Shown here: piece by piece, positions 17,115-25,016 of the stretch | Layout: every line of letters begins with the position of its first letter | Position numbering within the stretch: position 1 is the stretch's first letter | Assembly (NCBI GenBank): GCA_017432665.1 | Contig: JAFRIS010000027.1 | Location: forward strand, 1 to 50,415 | Source: Bacilli bacterium | Lineage (GTDB): Bacteria > Bacillota_I > Bacilli_A > RF39 > UBA660 | DNA length: 50,415 nt | Direction: 5' to 3' | The notes under the pieces: generated by a model | What the model was told of the DNA's origin: nothing | The model's input: the letters and a program-made list of their open reading frames with translations, nothing else | Database searches by the model: none | Made by a program: the position numbers and the translations under genes

Positions 17115-17138
17115 ATTATACCCCCTTGATAAGGACAT

Positions 17139-17168
17139 ATTATACTATAAAATATAAAAAATATGCAA
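17139..17168 (-). promoter_or_regulatory. Promoter of the 16293-17114 gene
   Basis: Minus-strand TTGCAT (17168-17163), 18-bp spacer, TATAAT (17144-17139). Confidence 0.7.
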
Positions 17169-17193
17169 TAGATATAGAATTCATTTTTATTAA

Positions 17194-17223
17194 TAGACTT
17201 AACTAATTCTATTGTGGTATACT
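17194..17223 (+). promoter_or_regulatory. Promoter of the Trx-like membrane protein gene
   Basis: TAGACT (17194-17199), 18-bp spacer, TATACT (17218-17223) preceded by TGG. Divergent from the minus-strand promoter 26 bp away. Confidence 0.6.
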
Positions 17224-17241
17224 ATTTTCAGGTGATTTTAA

Positions 17242-17778
17242 ATGGCAAACAGACAAACAAGAAGAAAAGAACAAAAAAAGAAAAAAGAAGTGGTTGAAGA
17301 AGTAAAAGTAACTTCAGATAGTATATTAAATAAAATAATTATTGGTTTAATGGTAATATGTCTTTTAGGATTATTCTATTTATTAACAATTTATATTACT
17401 AATAAGCATACTGATAAGAGTGATACTGAAGAAACTTCTGAAAAGAGCAGTGTTTCAATTAATTATGATGAAATATTAATTGGTAAAACATTCTCTATGA
17501 AAGATAATGATTATATAGTAGTATTATATGATCCAAGTGTTAGTGGTGTGGCTGATGCTATTTCTTCATATAAGAATAAAGAGGATCATAAACCAATTTA
17601 TTATGTTAATATGACTAATACTTTTAATAAGAAGTATACTACCACTGAAGAATCCAATAAGGCACCTAGTAAAGCATCTGAATTATCAATTAATGGACCT
17701 ACATTAATTAGAATTACTGATGGTAATTTAATAGAGTATCTTGAAGGAGAAGAAGCAATTACTAATTATTTAAATTAA
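17242..17778 (+). CDS. Membrane-anchored thioredoxin-like protein without CxxC
   Basis: 178 residues. A Lys/Arg-rich start, one transmembrane helix (about 31-52), a Ser/Thr/Glu linker, then a compact domain: DYIVVLYDPSVSG where a thioredoxin has its CxxC strand and helix, PIYYVNMTN as the next strand, and NGPTLIRITDGNLIEYLEGEEAI as the cis-Pro strand, hairpin and last helix. The active-site cysteines are missing, so this is a structural relative rather than a reductase (inference from strand order). It faces outward. AGGTGAT precedes the ATG. Next gene is the S41 protease, but a terminator lies between. Confidence 0.7.
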   Translation: MANRQTRRKEQKKKKEVVEEVKVTSDSILNKIIIGLMVICLLGLFYLLTIYITNKHTDKSDTEETSEKSSVSINYDEILIGKTFSMKDNDYIVVLYDPSVSGVADAISSYKNKEDHKPIYYVNMTNTFNKKYTTTEESNKAPSKASELSINGPTLIRITDGNLIEYLEGEEAITNYLN

Positions 17779-17806
17779 AAAGACTTTTAGTGTCTTTTTC
17801 TTTTTA
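17777..17806 (+). terminator. Terminator of the Trx-like gene
   Basis: AAAAAGAC (17777-17784) pairs with GTCTTTTT (17792-17799) across loop TTTTAGT, then T-rich sequence. The stem starts within the stop codon. Confidence 0.8.
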
Positions 17807-17845
17807 TTTATGATATGATTGTTCTAGTAGCGTAGGAGGAGAATT

Positions 17846-19105
17846 ATGAAAAAGAAGAATAAAAAAACTAAGAAAAAAAATATGTTTAGTGTTATTGAAA
17901 ATAAAATTTTTCATAAGGAAGAGGAAGAAGACACTACTTTTTCATTATTTGAAGTAATTATTATTATTTTAATTTCTATATTATTTGGAATAGTCATAGG
18001 ATATATAGTTACTTGTAGTAAAACTTCTATTATTATTAAAGATAAGAATTTAGCTGAAATAGTTAATGTATATAATAATTTAACTAATAATTATTATGAT
18101 AAAGTTAATAAAGATAAATTAAGTGATGGTGCAATTAAAGGGATGGTAGAATCATTAGACGATCCATTTACTAATTATATGGAAAATGAAACTGCTAAAG
18201 AATTTGATAGAGCAGTGAAGGGTAGTTTCATTGGTATTGGTGTTACTGTATCTTATCAAGAAGATGGATATTATAAAATTATTGAAATAATTGATAATAC
18301 TCCTGCTAGTAAAGCTGGATTAAAAGAAGATGATATTTTAATAAAGGTTAATGATATAGATATTGTAAAAGAACCTAAGATGTTTGAAAGTATTGCTAAA
18401 GGTAAAGTTGGTAGTAAAGTTAAACTAACTGTAAAAAGAAGAAATAAGGAAAAAGAATTTAATTTGAAAAGAGCTGTAGTTGAAATTCAAAGTGTTCATA
18501 ATAAAATCATTGATTATGAAGGATTAAATGTCGGTTATCTTAAAATTGATGTCTTTGCTGCTAATTCTTATAAGCAATTTAAAACTTCTATGAAAAGATT
18601 TGATAAGAATAATATTGATGCTTTAGTAATAGATGTTCGTGATAACCCGGGAGGACATTTAAACCAAACGCGAGAGATATTAAGTACTTTCTTCCCAAAG
18701 AAGACTGTCTTATATCAAGTTGAAACAAAAAAGGGTTCTAAGAAAATCTATTCAATGAATAATAGCAGTAAGAATTATCCAGTAATAGTATTAATAAATT
18801 CTGCTAGTGCTTCAGCATCTGAAATATTGGCTTCTTGCTTTAAAGAGAATTATAAGAATGCTACTATTGTAGGAACAAGTTCTTATGGAAAAGGTACTGT
18901 TCAAAAATCACAATCGTTGAATGATGGTAGTAGCATCAAGTATACTACTGAAAAATGGTTAACTTCTAAGGGTAAATGGATAGGAGACAAAGGAATAAAG
19001 CCAGATGTGTTTGTAGAAGAGACTAAAGATTATTGTGAAAATCCAAACTATGATAATGATACACAATTACAAGAAGGTTTAAAAAAATTAAAAGAGTCTA
19101 ATTAG
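17846..19105 (+). CDS. S41-family C-terminal processing protease (CtpA/CtpB type)
   Basis: 419 residues. A Lys-rich cytoplasmic start, transmembrane helix (about 35-57), N-terminal helical domain (LDDPFTNYME), PDZ domain (about 125-205, with FIGIGVTVSYQEDGYYKI and SKAGLKEDDILIKVND), then the S41 domain: VIDVRDNPGGHL, INSASASASEILA (catalytic Ser about residue 323) and SSYGKGTVQ (catalytic Lys349). These enzymes cut exported proteins outside the membrane. Start follows TAGGAGGAG. It runs head-on into the sortase gene; the two stops overlap by 8 bp within a shared terminator. Confidence 0.93.
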   Translation: MKKKNKKTKKKNMFSVIENKIFHKEEEEDTTFSLFEVIIIILISILFGIVIGYIVTCSKTSIIIKDKNLAEIVNVYNNLTNNYYDKVNKDKLSDGAIKGMVESLDDPFTNYMENETAKEFDRAVKGSFIGIGVTVSYQEDGYYKIIEIIDNTPASKAGLKEDDILIKVNDIDIVKEPKMFESIAKGKVGSKVKLTVKRRNKEKEFNLKRAVVEIQSVHNKIIDYEGLNVGYLKIDVFAANSYKQFKTSMKRFDKNNIDALVIDVRDNPGGHLNQTREILSTFFPKKTVLYQVETKKGSKKIYSMNNSSKNYPVIVLINSASASASEILASCFKENYKNATIVGTSSYGKGTVQKSQSLNDGSSIKYTTEKWLTSKGKWIGDKGIKPDVFVEETKDYCENPNYDNDTQLQEGLKKLKESN

Positions 19106-19117
19106 ACTCTTTTTTTA
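19086..19117. terminator. Bidirectional terminator inside the overlapping ends of two genes
   Basis: AAAGAGTCT (19091-19099), loop AATT, AGACTCTTT (19104-19112). It has T runs on both strands, so it serves the S41 gene (plus) and the sortase gene (minus). Both stop codons lie within the hairpin. Confidence 0.88.
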
Positions 19118-19607
19118 CGCAATTAATTATTAGTTGATAGCCGTCTTTATTAGGACTACAAGTTGTTAAAACTAATTGGTAATTATTTTCTTTATTAATA
19201 TTGATATAGCCGTCTTTCTTTTCTTCCCAAATAGATACTACATAATAGATATAGTTATTATTTTTATATGTTAATTTAATTGTATCATTAATATTTAAAT
19301 GATCTAATTCTTGAAAATAAGCTATTTTTCCTTTACCTGAATGAGCTGCTAAGACGAGAATATCTGGAAAAGATGACTCTTTTAGAATAGTCACATGTTC
19401 ATCAACATTATTTCTAGGACTATCAATATCATATAAATCTTCTTTTAAATTAATTTTATTAATGGTTAAAGTGCCAATAGGCTTTTCCCCTAAAGTAATT
19501 ATCTTAAAGTTAGGAAATGTTTCCTCTTTTGCTGATATTTTTAAAATTGAAAATGGTAAAAGTAATAATAAGAATAGTACTAATAATAAATATAATCTTT
19601 TTATCAT
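19098..19607 (-). CDS. Sortase with Gln in place of the catalytic-site Arg
   Basis: 169 residues, short for a sortase. One N-terminal hydrophobic segment (about 5-24), then IGTLTINKINLKEDLYD, VLAAHSGKGKIAYFQEL with catalytic His89 and LVLTTCSPNKDGYQLII with catalytic Cys150. The Arg that normally follows the Cys by 7-10 residues is Gln158. Sortases join surface proteins to the wall by transpeptidation at a sorting motif. The probable substrate is the thioester adhesin just upstream, whose stop overlaps the sortase start as ATGA, so they are co-translated. Confidence 0.87.
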   Translation of the reverse strand: MIKRLYLLLVLFLLLLLPFSILKISAKEETFPNFKIITLGEKPIGTLTINKINLKEDLYDIDSPRNNVDEHVTILKESSFPDILVLAAHSGKGKIAYFQELDHLNINDTIKLTYKNNNYIYYVVSIWEEKKDGYININKENNYQLVLTTCSPNKDGYQLIINCVKKESN

Positions 19608-21019
19608 AATAGGATTAAAACTAGTCTTATGATTAATAAGAATAAACTAGTTTCAGCACGGGTATTAGGTACCGGTATTCTTAAATCTTTTAGCTCTATT
19701 CTTTCTTCTTCATTATCACTTACTTCTACAGTAAATGGTTCTATTTTAGAATAACCATCAGTAGAATTAATTTGAACAATCTTATATTTTCCATAAGGAA
19801 GAGTAATTTCTATGAGACCATTTTCATCAGTAATCACAGTTTCAATTAACTCATCATTACTATTAAAAATATTAAAACTAATATTTTCTTCATTCATAAG
19901 TTTGTTGTTATCACCATATTTTTTCTCGATAATAATCTTTTTTTCAATTACTTTATTTTCTAAAGTTAATTGTATTGTTGGATTATTCTCAGCAATATTA
20001 ATTTCATACTTATTAGTATCTAGAGTATACCCAATACCTGGGGTATCTTCTAGAAGGTAATATTTACCGAAGTCTATATTATTTAAAACATCGTAATTAT
20101 CATTGATAGTGAATGTATGAATTAAATTATCATTCGTATCATATAATTTATAAACAGCCCCATCTAAAGTAGCTTCTCCTCTAGGAGTGGTTGATTTATT
20201 GTCTTGATCTATCTTAGATAGTTCTATTTTAGTATGAATAGCTTTTACCTTAAATGAAGCATTTAAATCATTTAAATCACCATAATTCACTAGATTTTGA
20301 CTACCATTGGCTTGATAAAAAATGATTGGTTTATTATAGTAATTATCTTGCTTAGTAAATGTATAATTATAGTTACCTTCCTTAATATTATTTAGAGTTA
20401 TTTTATTATCAGTAATAGTTAAATTATCATTTGATTTGAAACTAGTAATAATATTATTAGTATCTTCAACAACTAAGTTATTTCCCTCAATCACAGTATA
20501 TGTTTTGTTATTAAAAGATGGTAATTTATCATATTCTTTTATTAAATTATTAATTTCTTGTATTTCACTTTGATATGGGTTAATTCTAGGACCATTTAGA
20601 CCATCAGTAAAGTAGTAATCTCCAGAAGTATCAGCAGTTTGCCAAATCATTAATTGTGTAATAGCATACCATTTAGTTGTATTATGTTTTTTATAGCCCA
20701 AACCAAAGTGAGCTATTTTAGAAATTCTATCTATTTGAGCTTTAGATAGATTTCTAGGATTAACTGTGGGGGTATAATTCTTATTTTCATCAAAAAAAAC
20801 AAAAGGTTCAAGGCAATAAGCCATTGCATGATCATTAGTTCTTCTAAAAACACGAGCTTGTTGGTAATAGATAGTATTAGTAGAGTATTGGTATTTATTC
20901 ATATAAATATCAGATATATATTCTGCTTCAAAGAAACTTTCAGCATGAACATCAGTAATGAAAATAAAGCTTGAAAATATACTAAAGAGAAGTATTAAGA
21001 AAAATTTAAATTTATTTAT
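19604..21019 (-). CDS. Thioester-domain (TIE-type) surface adhesin, likely AUA start
   Basis: 471 residues if initiated at the ATA at 21019-21017. That codon follows GGAGGG with 5-bp spacing and opens a typical signal peptide (INKFKFFLILLFSIFSSF, cleavage after DVHA). The first ATG, at 20902, has no ribosome site and would lose the signal. Next is a thioester domain: Cys69 (AMAYCLEPF) and Gln122 (YAITQLMIWQ) should form the internal thioester that bonds covalently to host surfaces in this family. Then two or three Cna-B-like domains (ELSKIDQDN to GKYYLLEDTPGIGYTL and EKKYGDNNKL to GKYKIVQI), a VPNTR sorting motif and a hydrophobic tail without basic residues. Operon with the sortase. Confidence 0.88.
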   Translation of the reverse strand: MNKFKFFLILLFSIFSSFIFITDVHAESFFEAEYISDIYMNKYQYSTNTIYYQQARVFRRTNDHAMAYCLEPFVFFDENKNYTPTVNPRNLSKAQIDRISKIAHFGLGYKKHNTTKWYAITQLMIWQTADTSGDYYFTDGLNGPRINPYQSEIQEINNLIKEYDKLPSFNNKTYTVIEGNNLVVEDTNNIITSFKSNDNLTITDNKITLNNIKEGNYNYTFTKQDNYYNKPIIFYQANGSQNLVNYGDLNDLNASFKVKAIHTKIELSKIDQDNKSTTPRGEATLDGAVYKLYDTNDNLIHTFTINDNYDVLNNIDFGKYYLLEDTPGIGYTLDTNKYEINIAENNPTIQLTLENKVIEKKIIIEKKYGDNNKLMNEENISFNIFNSNDELIETVITDENGLIEITLPYGKYKIVQINSTDGYSKIEPFTVEVSDNEEERIELKDLRIPVPNTRAETSLFLLIIRLVLILL

Positions 21020-21049
21020 AGTATCCCTCCTTTTTTCTTAATAGTTTAG

Positions 21050-21078
21050 AGGATAACACCAGTATTTTTATTATGCAA
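21050..21078 (-). promoter_or_regulatory. Possible promoter of the adhesin-sortase operon
   Basis: Minus-strand TTGCAA is not present, but TTGCAT (21078-21073) with a 17-bp spacer to TATCCT (21055-21050), preceded by TGT, is a reasonable extended -10 promoter. Confidence 0.45.
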
Positions 21079-21124
21079 ATGCTACTTTCTTATTATTTAT
21101 TAATTTATGTTTATGAAAAATTAA

Positions 21125-21141
21125 AATTCTCTTAGAGAATT
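21125..21141. repeat. Inverted repeat between divergent promoters
   Basis: AATTCTC (21125-21131), TTA, GAGAATT (21135-21141): a perfect 7-bp dyad in the 195-bp gap between the adhesin operon and fhs. It lacks a T run, so an operator is more likely than a terminator. The rest of the gap is AT-rich promoter sequence. Confidence 0.45.
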
Positions 21142-21188
21142 ATTAATATTAAAATAAGTAGATATCTAGAATAAAAAGTTCATAGTTG

Positions 21189-21197
21189 TGGTATAAT
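21189..21197 (+). promoter_or_regulatory. Promoter of fhs
   Basis: TGGTATAAT: perfect -10 (21192-21197) with extended TGn; no clear -35. Confidence 0.65.
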
Positions 21198-21214
21198 ATG
21201 AAAGAGGTGATATT

Positions 21215-22825
21215 ATGGATGACATAGAAATATCAAAAAGTAGTAAAAAAGATAATATTATCGATGTAGCAAAGAGTATTGGTATAAAGAAAGATGATTT
21301 AATCTTATATGGTGATTATAAAGCTAAATTAAAAGTTAATTTAGATAATCCTAAGGGTAAACTTATTCTAGTAACAGCGATTAGTCCTACGCCATTTGGA
21401 GAGGGGAAAACAACTGTTAGTATTGGCTTAAGTGATGCTTTACATAGAATGAATAAGAAAGTAATAGGAACTCTAAGAGAACCATCTATGGGACCAGTAT
21501 TTGGTATGAAAGGTGGAGCTACTGGTGGAGGATATAGTCAAGTAGTTCCAATGGAAGATATTAATCTTCATTTTACCGGAGACTTTCATGCAATTACTTC
21601 TGCAAATAATTTAATTTGTGCGGCAATAGATAATCATATTTATTTTGGCAATAGTTTAGATATTCAAGAAGTAACATTTAATAGATGCTTAGACGTTAAT
21701 GATCGTGCATTAAGAAGTGTTGATTTAGGTACTAGAAGTGATTCGTTTTCAATTACATCTGCAAGTGAAGTAATGGCTTTATTTTGTTTAGCTACTTCTC
21801 TAGAAGATTTAAGAAAGAGACTAGGAGATATTATTGTCGGTATTAATAGTAAAGGTAATTATGTTTATGTTAGAGACTTAAATATTGAGGGATCTTTAGT
21901 GGCTTTACTAAGAGATGCTTTCTTACCAAATTTAGTTCAAACATTAGAACATACTCCGGTATTAATTCATGGTGGACCTTTTGCTAATATAGCTCATGGT
22001 TGTAATAGTGTTGTTTCAACTAAAACAGCTTTATCTCTTGCAGATTATGTAGTAACAGAAGCTGGCTTCGGAGCAGATTTAGGTGCAGAAAAGTTCTTTA
22101 ATATTATGTGTAGGGTAGGTAATCTAAAACCAAATGCAGTTGTTTTAGTCGCAACTATTAAGGCTTTAAAGTATCATGGAGGAGTTCCTAAGGATGAAAT
22201 CTTTAATGATAACATAGAAGCTCTAAAGAAAGGTTTTGCTAATTTAGATAAGCACTATGAAAATCTTAAGAAATTTGGAGTTAATGTAGTAGTATGTTTA
22301 AATAAATATGATACTGATACTTCAGAAGAAATTGAAGTATTTAAAGAACATTGCCAATCTAAGAATTATAAGTATGCGATTAGTAATGCTTATAGTACTG
22401 GTGGAGAAGGAGCTATTGAATTAGCAAATCAAGTATTAGAATTACCTGATAATGACTTTAAGACTCTATATGATACAGACTTAAGTCTTGTTGAAAAAAT
22501 AAATATTATCTGTAAGGATATTTATGGAGCTAGTAAAGTTAATATTAGTGATGAAATGATGAATAAAATTAAAGCAATTGAATCTAACAATATGGATAAA
22601 CTTCCTATCTGTATAGCTAAAACACAATATTCACTATCAGATGATGCTAAAAAAGTTGGAGTTCCAACTAATTTTGAAGTTAATATAAAAGATGTTAGGT
22701 TATATGGAGGGGCTGCTTTCATCACAGTATTACTTGGTAATATAATGACTATGCCAGGTTTATCTCGTAAGCCTAATTGTGAACTTATCGATGTCATTGA
22801 TGGAGAAATAGTTAATTTAAGTTAA
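21215..22825 (+). CDS. fhs: Formate-tetrahydrofolate ligase
   Basis: 536 residues, slightly below the usual ~555. The nucleotide loop GEGKTTVSIGL (about residues 64-74) is intact, as are REPSMGPVFGMKGGATGGGYSQ-type sequence, DFHAITSANNL, HGGPFANIAHGCNS and EAGFGADLGAEKF, all hallmark stretches. It ligates formate to THF with ATP, giving 10-formyl-THF for purine and fMet synthesis. AAAGAGGTGAT precedes the ATG. No other one-carbon gene is adjacent; the FNT channel at 7973 is 13 kb away. Shared terminator with the convergent Ig-like gene. Confidence 0.97.
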   Translation: MDDIEISKSSKKDNIIDVAKSIGIKKDDLILYGDYKAKLKVNLDNPKGKLILVTAISPTPFGEGKTTVSIGLSDALHRMNKKVIGTLREPSMGPVFGMKGGATGGGYSQVVPMEDINLHFTGDFHAITSANNLICAAIDNHIYFGNSLDIQEVTFNRCLDVNDRALRSVDLGTRSDSFSITSASEVMALFCLATSLEDLRKRLGDIIVGINSKGNYVYVRDLNIEGSLVALLRDAFLPNLVQTLEHTPVLIHGGPFANIAHGCNSVVSTKTALSLADYVVTEAGFGADLGAEKFFNIMCRVGNLKPNAVVLVATIKALKYHGGVPKDEIFNDNIEALKKGFANLDKHYENLKKFGVNVVVCLNKYDTDTSEEIEVFKEHCQSKNYKYAISNAYSTGGEGAIELANQVLELPDNDFKTLYDTDLSLVEKINIICKDIYGASKVNISDEMMNKIKAIESNNMDKLPICIAKTQYSLSDDAKKVGVPTNFEVNIKDVRLYGGAAFITVLLGNIMTMPGLSRKPNCELIDVIDGEIVNLS

Positions 22826-22856
22826 AAAAAAGAAACTACTCAGTAGTTTCTTTTGC
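22823..22856. terminator. Bidirectional terminator between fhs and the Ig-like gene
   Basis: GAAACTACT (22832-22840) pairs with AGTAGTTTC (22842-22850), flanked by an A run on the left and T-rich sequence on the right, so it works on both strands. Confidence 0.85.
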
Positions 22857-23597
22857 TTTTTCTATACATGTCTTAGTAGCTGCATCATATTCTTTAGTTA
22901 AATCTGAGCAAACACATTTACCATCTTTTTCAGGAGCTTCAGTAGGACAACTTTCAGTTGTCTTTGTCATTACTGTTGGTCCTAAAGATTGGATAATTAT
23001 TTTACCTTGGTATTTAGTACCTTTATAAGTAATATAATAATCATAAGTACCAGCAGTGGCATTATCTACCTTTGATAAATCTAATGTAAGATTGTTATAT
23101 ACTTCATTTGATATTTTCTCATTAATATAAGATCTAGGGTTAGTTGATAAAGCATCCCCAACTTTTAATGTTACTGTTTTTAAAGTGAATGTTACATTAG
23201 GTAATTCTTTTTCTTTTACTGTGATTTTTCCAATATACTTTTTCTTTTTATAAGTAATAGTATATTGATATTCTCCAGCTTGATTAATATTTACTAAAGA
23301 AGTATCTAATTTTAATGCTCTTAGCACTTTATCATCTAATTTATCAGCATCTTCTAAGTAATCTTTTACCTCAACACTAATTGGATTGTTTATTTCAATA
23401 GTTAAATCTTTTATTTTAATTTCATTTGTTTTTGCTTGAGCTTCAGGTATTTTTCTAGCTTTAACATCAAGTGAATATTCAGTATGAATAATAGGCTTTA
23501 TTTGTTTTTGCATAACAAAACCGCTGCCAATAAAAAACAAGCCCCATACAGCCATAACTATAGATAAAATAACTTTTTCTTTATTGTTAAACTTCAT
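22836..23597 (-). CDS. Membrane-anchored protein with two Ig-like repeats and a Cys-rich tail
   Basis: 253 residues from the second ATG (23597), which sits 8 bp after AGGAG; the first (23603) is only 2 bp from it. One transmembrane helix (about 8-26), then two homologous ~85-residue beta repeats, ending respectively in AGEYQYTITYKKKKYIGKI and AGTYDYYITYKGTKYQGKI, typical of bacterial Ig-like surface domains. The C-terminus has four Cys (SCPTEAPEKDGKCVC...KTC), as in an EGF-like knot. It is exported and faces the wall. Own promoter; ligand unknown. Confidence 0.8.
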   Translation of the reverse strand: MKFNNKEKVILSIVMAVWGLFFIGSGFVMQKQIKPIIHTEYSLDVKARKIPEAQAKTNEIKIKDLTIEINNPISVEVKDYLEDADKLDDKVLRALKLDTSLVNINQAGEYQYTITYKKKKYIGKITVKEKELPNVTFTLKTVTLKVGDALSTNPRSYINEKISNEVYNNLTLDLSKVDNATAGTYDYYITYKGTKYQGKIIIQSLGPTVMTKTTESCPTEAPEKDGKCVCSDLTKEYDAATKTCIEKAKETTE

Positions 23598-23621
23598 AGC
23601 CATTACTCCTACCTTATATTC

Positions 23622-23650
23622 ATTATATTATATATTTTTTTTATAAACAA
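23622..23650 (-). promoter_or_regulatory. Promoter of the Ig-like gene
   Basis: Minus-strand TTGTTT (23650-23645), 17-bp spacer, TATAAT (23627-23622). Confidence 0.7.
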
Positions 23651-23667
23651 GAAAATAATTGTTTTTA

Positions 23668-23696
23668 TTGAAAAATAAATGTATATATCATAGAAT
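23668..23696 (+). promoter_or_regulatory. Promoter of the NfeD-like gene
   Basis: TTGAAA (23668-23673), 17-bp spacer, TAGAAT (23691-23696). Confidence 0.7.
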
Positions 23697-23718
23697 ATAT
23701 AGTCAAAGAGGTGAGATT

Positions 23719-23985
23719 ATGGTATTTGTTTGGTTCATAATTTTTTTAATACTCTTAGTAATTGAATTAATGAATACTGATTTAAAAACTATTTGGTTTG
23801 TAGTAGGAGCATTAGCAGCAATGATTACAACGATATTTACAAATCTATTACTAATACAAATAGTTGTATTTATTATAGTAAGTGTGATTACTTTGGTAGT
23901 CACTAGACCGATAATAAGCAAAATAAAAGATTCTAAGAAAGTTATAATTAATAGTAAATCTATAAATAAGAAAAAGAAGAAGTAA
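23719..23985 (+). CDS. Short NfeD-like membrane protein without the OB-fold domain
   Basis: 88 residues from the ATG at 23719 (AGAGGTGAG upstream); an ATG at 23659 lies before the -35 box. The protein is the three- to four-helix membrane part of NfeD-type proteins: FVWFIIFLILLVIELMNTDLKTIWFVVGA has the usual E-x(7)-W pattern, followed by LLLIQIVVFIIVSVITLVVTRPI. The C-terminal OB domain is replaced by a Lys-rich tail. NfeD partners membrane proteases or flotillins; none is next to it, though an S41 protease lies 5 kb away. Confidence 0.75.
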   Translation: MVFVWFIIFLILLVIELMNTDLKTIWFVVGALAAMITTIFTNLLLIQIVVFIIVSVITLVVTRPIISKIKDSKKVIINSKSINKKKKK

Positions 23986-24003
23986 TACTTCTTCTTTTTT
24001 TAT
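23971..24003. terminator. Bidirectional terminator between the NfeD-like and radical SAM genes
   Basis: AAGAAGAAGT (23974-23983), loop AAT, ACTTCTTCTT (23987-23996), with T runs on both strands. It covers the end of the NfeD-like gene. Confidence 0.85.
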
Positions 24004-24935
24004 CATAATTTATTTCCTTGATATGTATCTCTTTTAACCATTTCCTTATCAATGTCATTTAAAACAGTAAACTTTTTTATTAACCAAGTTGGTTCAATTA
24101 AGTCTTTTGGATCAGGATCCCCAGTAATTCTATGTATTACTATTTCTGGTCTTAAGTATTCTAATTGACTAATTACTATATCGATATATTCTTCTTTAGT
24201 AAGTACATGAAATTTCTCTTTTTCATATAATTCAGCTAAAGGAGTATCTTTAATGATACTAAGCATATGGATTTTGATACCTTGAATATCTAAATTGTTT
24301 AAATATTTAACAGTATTAAGCATATCTTCTTTAGTTTCATATGGTAATCCATTAATAATATGTACTACAACATTGATATTTCTCTCTCTTAGTTTATTTA
24401 CCATTTCTTCAAAACATTCTAGAGTGTGGCACCTATTAATTAATTTAGATGTTTTTCCATTAATGGTTTGAAGACCTAATTCAATAGTTAAATAAGTTCT
24501 TTTGTTTATATCAGCCAAATAGTCCAAACATTCATCAGTAATTGAATCAGCACGTGTCGCAATATTAAGTCCAATAACATTATCATATTTAATTACTGGT
24601 TCATATATTTCTTTTAGCTTTTCTACAGGGGCATAAGTATTAGTACGAGCTTGAAGATAAGCTATATACTTACCATCTTTCCATTTATGATGCATTATTT
24701 CTTTGATAGTATTGAATTGCTTTTCTATAGAATCTTTAACATCTCCAGCAAATTCACCACTACCAGTCTTAGAACAATAGATACAACCGCCATATCCAAC
24801 AGTACCATCTATATTTGGACAAGAAAAGCCAGCATTTAAACTTACTTTAAATACTTTAGAATTAAACTTAGTTTTATAAAAGTAATCTAAAGTATGATAT
24901 CTTTTGTTTGTATTTGAATATTTAAAATTATTCAT
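24003..24935 (-). CDS. Radical SAM protein of the YhcC family (TIGR01212-like)
   Basis: 310 residues from the ATG at 24935, placed by AGGTGATAAAG; a longer frame to 24986 would run through the promoter. The Fe-S motif has the YhcC layout: FSCPNIDGTVGYGGCIYC, with the three Cys spaced widely rather than CxxxCxxC. Then AYLQARTNTYAP, IGLNIATRADSI, LTIELGLQTI and HIINGLPYETKEDM follow, an Elp3-like radical SAM core. The true substrate of this family is not firmly known; a link to tRNA modification has been proposed for relatives. Divergent from VanY with overlapping promoters. Confidence 0.88.
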   Translation of the reverse strand: MNNFKYSNTNKRYHTLDYFYKTKFNSKVFKVSLNAGFSCPNIDGTVGYGGCIYCSKTGSGEFAGDVKDSIEKQFNTIKEIMHHKWKDGKYIAYLQARTNTYAPVEKLKEIYEPVIKYDNVIGLNIATRADSITDECLDYLADINKRTYLTIELGLQTINGKTSKLINRCHTLECFEEMVNKLRERNINVVVHIINGLPYETKEDMLNTVKYLNNLDIQGIKIHMLSIIKDTPLAELYEKEKFHVLTKEEYIDIVISQLEYLRPEIVIHRITGDPDPKDLIEPTWLIKKFTVLNDIDKEMVKRDTYQGNKL

Positions 24936-24957
24936 CTTTATCACCTGAAACGCTTTA

Positions 24958-24986
24958 ATAATAACATAGTATATAGTTTTATGCAA
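24958..24986 (-). promoter_or_regulatory. Promoter of the radical SAM gene
   Basis: Minus-strand TTGCAT (24986-24981), 17-bp spacer, TATTAT (24963-24958) preceded by TGT. Confidence 0.75.
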
Positions 24987-24991
24987 TTTTG

Positions 24992-25000
24992 TGGTAAAAT
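24992..25000 (+). promoter_or_regulatory. Promoter of the VanY gene
   Basis: TGGTAAAAT: extended -10 (hexamer 24995-25000), six bases from the -35 of the divergent radical SAM promoter, so the two may compete. Confidence 0.55.
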
Positions 25001-25016
25001 AATAGTAGGTGAAAAT

